A stretch of DNA of 64,000 bases from Primulina eburnea. Its lineage: Eukaryota; Streptophyta; Magnoliopsida; Lamiales; Gesneriaceae. This document shows positions 47,311 through 61,100 of this stretch, piece after piece (the first letter of the stretch is position 1; each line of letters starts with the position of its first letter). A model generated the notes under the pieces. The model had not been told where the DNA came from. It saw only the letters and a list, made by a program, of their open reading frames with translations, and did no database searches. A program made the position numbers and the translations under genes. The stretch spans positions 33,761,281-33,825,280 of the forward strand of contig NC_133103.1 of the NCBI RefSeq assembly GCF_022965805.1. Reading direction: 5' to 3'.

Positions 47311-50300
47311 CGTTCTATGGACTTTATTTTGGGGTTGCCTACGACTAAGAAAGGGAGAGATTCTATTTTTGTTGTTGTGGATAAATTCTATAAGATGGCA
47401 CATTTTATAGCTTGTCATAAAACCGATGATGCTTCAAACATTGCGGATTTGTTCTTTAGAGAAGTCGTTAGGTTGCATGGCATGCCTAGGACTATTGTTT
47501 ATGGTCGCGATGTTAAATTCTTGAGTTACTTTCGGAAAACTTTATGGGCTAAACTTGGCACAAAATTGTTGTTTTCTACTACTTGTCATCCTCAAACGGA
47601 TGGACAAACTGAAGTTGTCCATAGAACTTTGGGAACACTTTTGCGTGTTATTCTTAAAAAGAACTTGGATTCACATTTCTATGGACTTAATTTTGGGGTT
47701 GCCTAGGACTAAGAAGGGGAGGGATTCTATTTTTGTTGTTGTGGATAGATTCTCTAAGATGGCACATTTTATAGCTTGTCATAAAACCGATGATGCTTTA
47801 AACATTGCGGATTTGTTCTTTAGAGAAGTCGTTAGGTTGCATGGCATGCCTAAGACTATTGTTTCTGGTCGCGATGTTAAATTCATGAGTTACTTTTGGA
47901 AGACTTTATGGGCTAAACTTGGCACAAAATTGTTGTTTTCTACTACTTGTCATCCTCAAACGGATGGACAAACTGAAGTTGTCAATAGAACTTTGGGAAC
48001 ACTTTTGCGTGCTATTCTTAAAAAGAATTTGGATTGACATTTCTATGGACTTTATTTTGGGGTTGCCTAGGACTAAGAAGGGGAGAGATTCTATTTTTGT
48101 TGTTGTGGATAGATTCTCTAAGATGGAACATTTATAGCTTGTCATAAAACCAATGATGTTTCAAACATTGAGGATTTGTTCTTTAGAGAAGTCGTTAGGT
48201 TGTATGGCATGCCTAGAACTATTATTTCTGGTCGCGATGTTAAATTCTTGAGTTACTTTTGGAAGACTTTATGGGCTAAACTTGGCACAAAATTGTTGTC
48301 TTCTACTACTTGTCATCCTCAAACGGATGGACAAACTGAAGTTTTCAATAGAACTTTGGGAACACTTTTGCGTGCTATTCTTAAATAGAACTTGGATTGA
48401 CATTTCGATGGACTTTATTTTGGGGTTGCCTAGGACTAAGAAGGGGAGTGATTCTATTTTTGTTGTTGTGGATAGATTCTCTAAGATGGCACATTTTATA
48501 GCTTATCATAAAACCGATGATGCTTCAAACATTGCAGATTTGTTCTTTAGAGAAGTCGTTAGGTTGCATGGAATGCCTAGGACTATTGTTTCTGGTCGCG
48601 ATGTTAAATTCTTGAGTTACTTTTGGAAGACTTTATGGGCTAAACTTGGCACAAAATTGTTCTTTTCTACTACTTGTCATCCTCAAACGGATGGACAAAC
48701 TTAAGTTGTCAATAGAACATTGGGAACACTTTTGCGTGCTATTCTTAAAAACAAGTTGGATTGACATTTCTATGGACTTTATTTTGGGGTTGTCTACGAC
48801 TAAGAAGGGGAGAGATTCTATTTTTGTTGTTGTGGATAGATTCTCTAAGATGGCACATTTTATAGCTTGTCATAAAACCGATGATGCTTCAAACATTGCG
48901 GATTTGTTCTTTAGAGAAGTCGTTAGGTTGCATGGCATGCCTAGGACTATTGTTTCTGTTCGCGATGTTAAATTCTTGAGTTACTTTTGGAAGACTTTAC
49001 GGGCTAAACTTGGCACAAAATTGTTGATTTCTACTACTTGTCATCCTCAAACGGATGGACAAACTGAAGTTGTCAATAGAACTTTGAGAACACTTTTGCG
49101 TGCTATTCTTAAAAAGAACTTGGATTGACATTTCTATGGACGTTATTTTCGGGTTGCCTAGGACTAAGAAGGGGAGAGATTATATTTTTATTGTTGTGTA
49201 TAGATTCTCTAAGATGGCACATTTTATAGCTTGTCATAAAACCGATGATGCTTTAAACATTGCGGATTTGTTCTTTAGAGAAGTCGTTAGGTTGCATGGC
49301 ATGCCTAGGACTATTGTTTCTAGTCGCGATGTTAAATTTTTGAGTTACTTTTGGAAGACTTTATGGGCTAAACTTAGCACAAAATTGTTGTTTTTTACTA
49401 CTTGTCATCCTCAAACGGATGGACAAACTGAAGTTGTCAATAGAACTTTGGGAACACTTTTGCGTGCTATTCTTAAAAAGAACTTGGATTGACATTTCTA
49501 TTGATTTTATTTTGGGTTGCCTAGGACTAAGAAGGGGAGAGATTCTATTTTTGTTGTTGTGGATAGATTCTTTAAGATGGCACATTTTATAGCTTGTCAT
49601 AAAACCGATGATGCTTCAAACATTGCGGATTTGTTCTTTAGAGAAGTCGTTAGGTTGCATGGCATGCCTAGGACTATTGTTTCTGTTCGCGATGTTAAAT
49701 TCTTGAGTTACTTTTGGAAGACTTTATGGGCTAAACTTGGCACAAAATTGTTGATTTCTACTACTTGTCATCCTCAAACGGATGGACAAACTGAAGTTGT
49801 CAATAGAACTTTGAGAACACTTTTGCGTGCTATTCTTAAAAAGAACTTGGATTGACATTTCTATGGACTTTATTTTGTGGTTGCCTAAGACTAAGAAGGG
49901 GAGAGATTCTATTTTTGTTGTTGTGGATAGATTCTCTAAGATGACACATTTTATAGCTTGTCATAAAACCGATGATGCTTCAAACATTGCGGATTTGTTC
50001 TTTAGAGAAGTCGTTAGGTTGCATGGCATGCCTAGGACTATTGTTTCTGGTCGCGATGTTAAATTCTTGAGTTACTTTTGGAAGACTTTATGGGCTAAAC
50101 TTGGCACAAAATTGTTCTTTTCTACTACTTGTCATCCTCAAACGGATGGACAAACTGAAGTTGTCAATAGAACTTTGGGAACACTTTTGCGTGCTATTCT
50201 TAAAAAGAACTTGGATTGACATTTCTATGGACTTTATTTTGGGGTTGCCTAAGACTAAGAAGGGGAGAGATTCTATTTTTGTTGTTGTGGATAGATTCTC

Positions 50301-53099
50301 TAAGATGACACATTTTATAGCTTGTCATAAAACCGATGATGCTTCAAACATTGAGTATTTGTTCTTTAGAGAAGTCGTTAGGTTGCATGGCATGCCTAGG
50401 ACTATTGTTTCTGGTCGCGATGTTAAATTCTTGAGTTACTTTTGGAAGACTTTATGGGCTAAACTTGGCACAAAATTGTTCTTTTCTACTACTTGTCATC
50501 CTCAAACGGATGGACAAACTGAAGTTGTCAATAGAACTTTGGGAACACTTTTGCGTGCTATTCTTAAAAAGAACTTGGATTGATATTTCTATGGACTTTA
50601 TTTTGTGGTTGCCTAAGACTAAGAAGGGGAGAGATTCTATTTTTGTTGTTGTGGATAGATTCTCTAAGATGACACATTTTATAGCTTGTCATAAAACCGA
50701 TGATGCTTCAAACATTGCGGATTTGTTCTTTAGAGAAGTCGTTAGGTTGCATGGCATGCCTAGAACTATTGTTTCTGGTCGCGATGTTAAATTCTTGAGT
50801 TACTTTTGGAAAACTTTATGGGCTAAACTTGGCACAAAATTGTTCTTTTCTACTACTTGTCATCCTCAAACGGATGGACAAACTGAAGTTGTCAATAGAA
50901 CATTGGGAACACTTTTGCGTGCTATTCTTAAAAAGAACTTGGATTGACATTTCTATGGACTTTATTTTGGGGTTGCCTACGAATAAGGAGCGGAGAGATT
51001 TATTTTTGTTGTTGTGGATAGATTCTCTAAGATGGTACATTTTATAGCTTTTCATAAAACCGATGATGCTTCAAACATTGCGGATTTGTTCTTTAGAGAA
51101 GTCGTTACGTTGCATGGCATGCCTAGGACTATTGTTTCCGTTCGCGATGTTAAATTCTTGAGTTACTTTTGGAAGACTTTATGGGCTAAACTTGGCACAA
51201 AATTGTTGATTTCTACTACTTGTCATCCTCAAACGGATGGACAAACTGAAGTTGTCAATAGAACTTTGGGAACACTTTTGCGTGCTATTCTTAAAAAGAA
51301 CTTGTATTGACATTTCTATGGACGTTATTTTCTGGTTGCCTAGGACTAAGAAGGGGAGGGATTATATTTTTGTTGTTGTGTATAGATTCTCTAAGATGGC
51401 ACATTTTATAGCTTGTCATAAAACCGATGATGCTTTAAACATTGCGGATTTGTTCTTTAGAGAAGTTGTTAGGTTGCATGGCATGCCTAGGACTATTGTT
51501 TCTAGTCGCGATGTTAAATTTTAGAGTTACTTTTGGAAGACTTTATGGGCTAAACTTGGCACAAAATTGTTGTTTTTTACTACTTGTCATCCTCAAACGG
51601 ATGGACAAACTGAAGTTGTCAATAGAACTTTGGGAACACTTTTGCGTGCTATTCTTAAAAAGAACTTGGATTGACATTTCTATTGATTATATTTTGGGGT
51701 TGCCTAAGACTAAGAAGGGGAGAGATTCTATTTTTGTTGTTGTGGATAGATTCTCTAAGATGACACATTTTATAGCTTGTCATAAAACCGATGATGCTTC
51801 AAACATTGCGGATTTGTTCTTTAGAGAAGTCGTTAGGTTGCATGGCATGCCTAGGAACATTTTTTCTGGTCGCGATGTTAAATTCTTGAGTTACTTTTGG
51901 AAGACTTTATGGGCTAAACTTGGCACAAAATTGTTCTTTTCTACTACTTGTCATCCTCAAACGGATGGACAAACTGAAGTTGTCAATAGAACTTTGGGAA
52001 CACTTTTGCGTGCTTTTCTTAAAAAGAACTTGGATTGACATTTCTATGGACTTTATTTTTGGGTTGCCTACGAATAAGGAGGGGAGAGATTTTATTTTTG
52101 TTGTTGTGGATAGATTCTCTAAGATGGCACATTTTATAGCTTTTCATAAAACCGATGATGCTTCAAACATTGCGGATTTGTTCTTTAGAGAAGTCGTTAC
52201 GTTGCATGGCATGCCTAGGACTATTGTTTCTGTTCGCGATGTTAAATTCTTGAGTTACTTTTGGAAGACTTTATGGGCTAAACTTGGCACAAAATTGTTG
52301 ATTTCTACTACTTGTCATCCTCAAACGGATAGACAAACTGAAGTTGTCAATAGAACTTTGGGAACACTTTTGCGTGCTATTCTTAAAAAGAACTTGTATT
52401 GACATTTCTATGGACGTTATTTTCTGGTTGCCTAGGACTAAGAAGGGGAGGGATTATATTTTTGTTGTTGTGTATAGATTCTCTAAGATGGCACATTTTA
52501 TAGCTTGTCATAAAACCGATGATGCTTTAAACATTGCGGATTTGTTCTTTAGAGAAGTTGTTAGGTTGCATGGCATGCCTAGGACTATTGTTTCTAGTCG
52601 CGATGTTAAATTTTAGAGTTACTTTTGGAAGACTTTATGGGCTAAACTTGGCACAAAATTGTTGTTTTTTACTACTTGTCATCCTCAAACGGATGGACAA
52701 ACTGAAGTTGTCAATAGAACTTTGGTAACACTTTTGCGTGCTATTCTTAAAAAGAACTTGGATTGACATTTCTATTGATTATATTTTGGGGTTGCCTAGG
52801 ACTAAGAAAGGGAGGTATTCTATTTTTGTTGATGTGGATAGATTCTCTATGATGGCACATTTTATAACTTGTCATAAAACGATGATGCATCAAACATTGC
52901 GGATTTGTTCTTTAGAGAAGTCGTTAGGTTGCTTGGCATGCCTAGGACTATTGTTTCTGATCGCGATATTAAAATCTTGAGTTACTTTTGGAAGACTTTA
53001 TGGGCTAAACTTGGCACAAAATTGTTGTTTTCTACTACTTTTCATCCTCAAACAGATGGACAAACTGAAGTTGTCAATAGAACTTTGGGAACACTTTTG
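47311..53099 (+). repeat. Higher-order repeat copy 3 (5789 bp)
   Basis: Same monomer order and the same marker deletion as copy 2; the two differ by eye only at scattered single bases and one-base indels (for example a lost a at about 47185 and a lost t at about 51000). Confidence 0.93.
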
Positions 53100-56000
53100 C
53101 GTTCTATGGACTTTATTTTGGGGTTGCCTACGACTAAGAAAGGGAGAGATTCTATTTTTGTTGTTGTGGATAAATTCTATAAGATGGCACATTTTATAGC
53201 TTGTCATAAAACCGATGATGCTTCAAACATTGCGGATTTGTTCTTTAGAGAAGTCGTTAGGTTGCATGGCATGCCTAGGACTATTGTTTATGGTCGCGAT
53301 GTTAAATTCTTGAGTTACTTTCGGAAAACTTTATGGGCTAAACTTGGCACAAAATTGTTGTTTTCTACTACTTGTCATCCTCAAACGGATGGACAAACTG
53401 AAGTTGTCCATAGAACTTTGGGAACACTTTTGCGTGTTATTCTTAAAAAGAACTTGGATTCACATTTCTATGGACTTAATTTTGGGGTTGCCTAGGACTA
53501 AGAAGGGGAGGGATTCTATTTTTGTTGTTGTGGATAGATTCTCTAAGATGGCACATTTTATAGCTTGTCATAAAACCGATGATGCTTTAAACATTGCGGA
53601 TTTGTTCTTTAGAGAAGTCGTTAGGTTGCATGGCATGCCTAAGACTATTGTTTCTGGTCGCGATGTTAAATTCATGAGTTACTTTTGGAAGACTTTATGG
53701 GCTAAACTTGGCACAAAATTGTTGTTTTCTACTACTTGTCATCCTCAAACGGATGGACAAACTGAAGTTGTCAATAGAACTTTGGGAACACTTTTGCGTG
53801 CTATTCTTAAAAAGAATTTGGATTGACATTTCTATGGACTTTATTTTGGGGTTGCCTAGGACTAAGAAGGGGAGAGATTCTATTTTTGTTGTTGTGGATA
53901 GATTCTCTAAGATGGAACATTTATAGCTTGTCATAAAACCAATGATGTTTCAAACATTGAGGATTTGTTCTTTAGAGAAGTCGTTAGGTTGTATGGCATG
54001 CCTAGAACTATTATTTCTGGTCGCGATGTTAAATTCTTGAGTTACTTTTGGAAGACTTTATGGGCTAAACTTGGCACAAAATTGTTGTCTTCTAATACTT
54101 GTCATCCTCAAACGGATGGACAAACTGAAGTTTTCAATAGAACTTTGGGAACACTTTTGCGTGCTATTCTTAAATAGAACTTGGATTGACATTTCGATGG
54201 ACTTTATTTTGGGGTTGCCTAGGACTAAGAAGGGGAGTGATTCTATTTTTGTTGTTGTGGATAGATTCTCTAAGATGGCACATTTTATAGCTTATCATAA
54301 AACCGATGATGCTTCAAACATTGCAGATTTTTTCTTTAGAGAAGTCGTTAGGTTGCATGGAATGCCTAGGACTATTGTTTCTGGTCGGGATGTTAAATTC
54401 TTGAGTTACTTTTGGAAGACTTTATGGGCTAAACTTGGCACAAAATTGTTCTTTTCTACTACTTGTCATCCTCAAACGGATGGACAAACTTAAGTTGTCA
54501 ATAGAACATTGGGAACACTTTTGCGTGCTATTCTTAAAAACAAGTTGGATTGACATTTCTATGGACTTTATTTTGGGGTTGTCTACGACTAAGAAGGGGA
54601 GAGATTCTATTTTTGTTGTTGTGGATAGATTCTTTAAGATGGCACATTTTATAGCTTGTCATAAAACCGATGATGCTTCAAACATTGCGGATTTGTTCTT
54701 TAGAGAAGTCGTTAGGTTGCATGGCATGCCTAGGACTATTGTTTCTGTTCGCGATGTTAAATTCTTGAGTTACTTTTGGAAGACTTTACGGGCTAAACTT
54801 GGCACAAAATTGTTGATTTCTACTACTTGTCATCCTCAAACGGATGGACAAACTGAAGTTGTCAATAGAACTTTGAGAACACTTTTGCGTGCTATTCTTA
54901 AAAAGAACTTGGATTGACATTTCTATGGACGTTATTTTCGGGTTGCCTAGGACTAAGAAGGGGAGAGATTATATTTTTATTGTTGTGTATAGATTCTCTA
55001 AGATGGCACATTTTATATCTTGTCATAAAACCGATGATGCTTTAAACATTGCGGATTTGTTCTTTAGAGAAGTCGTTAGGTTGCATGGCATGCCTAGGAC
55101 TATTGTTTCTAGTCGCGATGTTAAATTTTTGAGTTACTTTTGGAAGACTTTATGGGCTAAACTTAGCACAAAATTGTTGTTTTTTACTACTTGTCATCCT
55201 CAAACGGATGGACAAACTGAAGTTGTCAATAGAACTTTGGGAACACTTTTGCGTGCTATTCTTAAAAAGAACTTGGATTGACATTTCTATTGATTTTATT
55301 TTTGGGTTGCCTAGGACTAAGAAGGGGAGAGATTCTATTTTTGTTGTTGTGGATAGATTCTTTAAGATGGCACATTTTATAGCTTGTCATAAAACCGATG
55401 ATGCTTCAAACATTGCGGATTTGTTCTTTAGAGAAGTCGTTAGGTTGCATGGCATGCCTAGGACTATTGTTTCTGTTCGCGATGTTAAATTCTTGAGTTA
55501 CTTTTGGAAGACTTTATGGGCTAAACTTGGCCCAAAATTGTTGATTTCTACTACTTGTCATCCTCAAACGGATGGACAAACTGAAGTTGTCAATAGAACT
55601 TTGAGAACACTTTTGCGTGCTATTCTTAAAAAGAACTTGGATTGACATTTCTATGGACTTTATTTTGTGGTTGCCTAAGACTAAGAAGGGGAGAGATTCT
55701 ATTTTTGTTGTTGTGGATAGATTCTCTAAGATGACACATTTTATAGCTTGTCATAAAACCGATGATGCTTCAAACATTGCGGATTTGTTCTTTAGAGAAG
55801 TCGTTAGGTTGCATGGCATGCCTAGGACTATTGTTTCTGGTCGCGATGTTAAATTCTTGAGTTACTTTTGGAAGACTTTATGGGCTAAACTTGGCACAAA
55901 ATTGTTCTTTTCTACTACTTGTCATCCTCAAACGGATGGACAAACTGAAGTTGTCAATAGAACTTTGGGAACACTTTTGCGTGCTTTTCTTAAAAAGAAC

Positions 56001-58890
56001 TTGGATTGACATTTCTATGGACTTTATTTTGGGGTTGCCTAAGACTAAGAAGGGGAGAGATTCTATTTTTGTTGTTGTGGATAGATTCTCTAAGATGACA
56101 CATTTTATAGCTTGTCATAAAACCGATGATGCTTCAAACATTGAGTATTTGTTCTTTAGAGAAGTCGTTAGGTTGCATGGCATGCCTAGGACTATTGTTT
56201 CTGGTCGCGATGTTAAATTCTTGAGTTACTTTTGGAAGACTTTATGGGCTAAACTTGGCACAAAATTGTTCTTTTCTACTACTTGTCATCCTCAAACGGA
56301 TGGACAAACTGAAGTTGTCAATAGAACTTTGGGAACACTTTTGCGTGCTATTCTTAAAAAGAACTTGGATTGATATTTCTATGGACTTTATTTTGTGGTT
56401 GCCTAAGACTAAGAAGGGGAGAGATTCTATTTTTGTTGTTGTGGATAGATTCTCTAAGATGACACATTTTATAGCTTGTCATAAAACCGATGATGCTTCA
56501 AACATTGCGGATTTGTTCTTTAGAGAAGTCGTTAGGTTGCATGGCATGCCTAGGAACATTGTTTCTGGTCGCGATGTTAAATTCTTGAGTTACTTTTGGA
56601 AAACTTTATGGGCTCAACTTGGCACAAAATTGTTCTTTTCTACTACTTGTCATCCTCAAACGGATGGACAAACTGAAGTTGTCAATAGAACATTGGGAAC
56701 ACTTTTGCGTGCTTTTCTTAAAAAGAACTTGGATTGACATTTCTATGGACTTTATTTTGGGGTTGCCTACGAATAAGGAGCGGAGAGATTTTATTTTTGT
56801 TGTTGTGGATAGATTCTCTAAGATGGTACATTTTATAGCTTTTCATAAAACCGATGATGCTTCAAACATTGCGGATTTGTTCTTTAGAGAAGTCGTTACG
56901 TTGCATGGCATGCCTAGGACTATTGTTTCCGTTCGCGATGTTAAATTCTTGAGTTACTTTTGGAAGACTTTATGGGCTAAACTTGGCACAAAATTGTTGA
57001 TTTGTACTACTTGTCATCCTCAAACGGATGGACAAACTGAAGTTGTCAATAGAACTTTGGGAACACTTTTGCGTGCTATTCTTAAAAAGAACTTGTATTG
57101 ACATTTCTATGGACGTTATTTTCTGGTTGCCTAGGACTAAGAAGGGGAGGGATTATATTTTTGTTGTTGTGTATAGATTCTCTAAGATGGCACATTTTAT
57201 AGCTTGTCATAAAACCGATGATGCTTTAAACATTGCGGATTTGTTCTTTAGAGAAGTTGTTAGGTTGCATGGCATGCCTAGGACTATTGTTTCTAGTCGC
57301 GATGTTAAATTTTAGAGTTACTTTTGGAAGACTTTATGGGCTAAACTTGGCACAAAATTGTTGTTTTTTACTACTTGTCATCCTCAAACGGATGGACAAA
57401 CTGAAGTTGTCAATAGAACTTTGGGAACACTTTTGCGTGCTATTCTTAAAAAGAACTTGGATTGACATTTCTATTGATTATATTTTGGGGTTGCCTAAGA
57501 CTAAGAAGGGGAGAGATTCTATTTTTGTTGTTGTGGATAGATTCTCTAAGATGACACATTTTATAGCTTGTCATAAAACCGATGATGCTTCAAACATTGC
57601 GGATTTGTTCTTTAGAGAAGTCGTTAGGTTGCATGGCATGCCTAGGAACATTGTTTCTGGTCGCGATGTTAAATTCTTGAGTTACTTTTGGAAGACTTTA
57701 TGGGCTAAACTTGGCACAAAATTGTTCTTTTCTACTACTTGTCATCCTCAAACGGATGGACAAACTGAAGTTGTCAATAGAACTTTGGGAACACTTTTGC
57801 GTGCTTTTCTTAAAAAGAACTTGGATTGACATTTCTATGGACTTTATTTTTGGGTTGCCTACGAATAAGGAGGGGAGAGATTTTATTTTTGTTGTTGTGG
57901 ATAGATTCTCTAAGATGGCACATTTTATAGCTTTTCATAAAACCGATGATGCTTCAAACATTGCGGATTTGTTCTTTAGAGAAGTCGTTACGTTGCATGG
58001 CATGCCTAGGACTATTGTTTCTGTTCGCGATGTTAAATTCTTGAGTTACTTTTGGAAGACTTTATGGGCTAAACTTGGCACAAAATTGTTGATTTCTACT
58101 ACTTATCATCCTCAAACGGATAGACAAACTGAAGTTGTCAATAGAACTTTGGGAACACTTTTGCGTGCTATTCTTAAAAAGAACTTGTATTGACATTTCT
58201 ATGGACGTTATTTTCTGGTTGCCTAGGACTAAGAAGGGGAGGGATTATATTTTTGTTGTTGTGTATAGATTCTCTAAGATGGCACATTTTATAGCTTGTC
58301 ATAAAACCGATGATGCTTTAAACATTGCGGATTTGTTCTTTAGAGAAGTTGTTAGGTTGCATGGCATGCCTAGGACTATTGTTTCTAGTCGCGATGTTAA
58401 ATTTTAGAGTTACTTTTGGAAGACTTTATGGGCTAAACTTGGCACAAAATTGTTGTTTTTTACTACTTGTCATCCTCAAACGGATGGACAAACTGAAGTT
58501 GTCAATAGAACTTTGGGAACACTTTTGCGTGCTATTCTTAAAAAGAACTTGGATTGACATTTCTATTGATTATATTTTGGGGTTGCCTAGGACTAAGAAA
58601 GGGAGGTATTCTATTTTTGTTGATGTGGATAGATTCTCTATGATGGCACATTTTATAACTTGTCATAAAACGATGATGCATCAAACATTGCGGATTTGTT
58701 CTTTAGAGAAGTCGTTAGGTTGCTTGGCATGCCTAGGACTATTGTTTCTGATCGCGATATTAAAATCTTGAGTTACTTTTGGAAGACTTTATGGGCTAAA
58801 CTTGGCACAAAATTGTTGTTTTCTACTACTTTTCATCCTCAAACAGATGGACAAACTGAAGTTGTCAATAGAACTTTGGGAACACTTTTG
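53100..58890 (+). repeat. Higher-order repeat copy 4 (5791 bp)
   Basis: Same order and markers. Landmarks recur at constant distances: 48282 to 54071 and 51237 to 57028. Confidence 0.93.
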
Positions 58891-61100
58891 CGTTCTATGG
58901 ACTTTATTTTGGGGTTGCCTACGACTAAGAAAGGGAGAGATTCTATTTTTGTTGTTGTGGATAAATTCTATAAGATGGCACATTTTATAGCTTGTCATAA
59001 AACCGATGATGCTTCAAACATTGCGGATTTGTTCTTTAGAGAAGTCGTTAGGTTGCATGGCATGCCTAGGACTATTGTTTATGGTAGCGATGTTAAATTC
59101 TTGAGTTACTTTCGGAAAACTTTATGGGCTAAACTTGGCACAAAATTGTTGTTTTCTACTACTTGTCATCCTCAAACGGATGGACAAACTGAAGTTGTCC
59201 ATAGAACTTTGGGAACACTTTTGCGTGTTATTCTTAAAAAGAACTTGGATTCACATTTCTATGGACTTAATTTTGGGGTTGCCTAGGACTAAGAAGGGGA
59301 GGGATTCTATTTTTGTTGTTGTGGATAGATTCTCTAAGATGGCACATTTTATAGCTTGTCGTAAAACCGATGATGCTTTAAACATTGCGGATTTGTTCTT
59401 TAGAGAAGTCGTTAGGTTGCATGGCATGCCTAAGACTATTGTTTCTGGTCGCGATGTTAAATTCTTGAGTTACTTTTGGAAGACTTTATGGGCTAAACTT
59501 GGCACAAAATTGTTGTTTTCTACTACTTGTCATCCTCAAACGGATGGACAAACTGAAGTTGTCAATAGAACTTTGGGAACACTTTTGCGTGCTATTCTTA
59601 AAAAGAATTTGGATTGACATTCCTATGGACTTTATTTTGGGGTTGCCTAGGACTAAGAAGGGGAGAGATTCTATTTTTGTTGTTGTGGATAGATTCTCTA
59701 AGATGGAACATTTATAGCTTGTCATAAAACCAATGATGTTTCAAACATTGAGGATTTGTTCTTTAGAGAAGTCGTTAGGTTGTATGGCATGCCTAGAACT
59801 ATTATTTCTGGTCGCGATGTTAAATTCTTGAGTTACTTTTGGAAGACTTTATGGGCTAAACTTGGCACAAAATTGTTGTCTTCTAATACTTGTCATCCTC
59901 AAACGGATGGACAAACTGAAGTTTTCAATAGAACTTTGGGAACACTTTTGCGTGCTATTCTTAAATAGAACTTGGATTGACATTTCGATGGACTTTATTT
60001 TGGGGTTGCCTAGGACTAAGAAGGGGAGTGATTCTATTTTTGTTGTTGTGGATAGATTCTCTAAGATGGCACATTTTATAGCTTATCATAAAACCGATGA
60101 TGCTTCAAACATTGCAGATTTTTTCTTTAGAGAAGTCGTTAGGTTGCATGGAATGCCTAGGACTATTGTTTCTGGTCGGGATGTTAAATTCTTGAGTTAC
60201 TTTTGGAAGACTTTATGGGCTAAACTTGGCACAAAATTGTTCTTTTCTACTACTTGTCATCCTCAAACGGATGGACAAACTTAAGTTGTCAATAGAACAT
60301 TGGGAACACTTTTGCGTGCTATTCTTAAAAAGAAGTTGGATTGACATTTCTATGGACTTTATTTTGGGGTTGTCTACGACTAAGAAGGGGAGAGATTCTA
60401 TTTTTGTTGTTGTGGATAGATTCTTTAAGATGGCACATTTTATAGCTTGTCATAAAACCGATGATGCTTCAAACATTGCGGATTTGTTCTTTAGAGAAGT
60501 CGTTAGGTTGCATGGCATGCCTAGGACTATTGTTTCTGTTCGCGATGTTAAATTCTTGAGTTACTTTTGGAAGACTTTACGGGCTAAACTTGGCACAAAA
60601 TTGTTGATTTCTACTACTTGTCATCCTCAAACGGATGGACAAACTGAAGTTGTCAATAGAACTTTGAGAACACTTTTGCGTGCTATTCTTAAAAAGAACT
60701 TAGATTGACATTTCTATGGACGTTATTTTCGGGTTGCCTAGGACTAAGAAGGGGAGGGATTATATTTTTATTGTTGTGTATAGATTCTCTAAGATGGCAC
60801 ATTTTATAGCTTGTCATAAAACCGATGATGCTTTAAACATTGCGGATTTGTTCTTTAGAGAAGTCGTTAGGTTGCATGGCATGCCTAGGACTATTGTTTC
60901 TAGTCGCGATGTTAAATTTTTGAGTTACTTTTGGAAGACTTTATGGGCTAAACTTAGCACAAAATTGTTGTTTTTTACTACTTGTCATCCTCAAACGGAT
61001 GGACAAACTGAAGTTGTCAATAGAACTTTGGGAACACTTTTGCGTGCTATTCTTAAAAAGAACTTGGATTGACATTTCTATTGATTTTATTTTTGGGTTG
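58891..61100 (+). repeat. Higher-order repeat copy 5 (partial)
   Basis: The first six monomers follow copies 2-4. In the seventh (about 61.08-61.15 kb) it switches to a monomer of the RFSMMAHF…SDRDIKIL class, so the repeat order is broken by recombination before the array is cut by the copia LTR. Confidence 0.85.

Noticed and set aside
19230..61000. Repeated minus-strand open frames of about 60-79 codons in the satellite
   Set aside because: They are antisense shadows of the integrase core, present at the same phase in each monomer, with no motif of their own.
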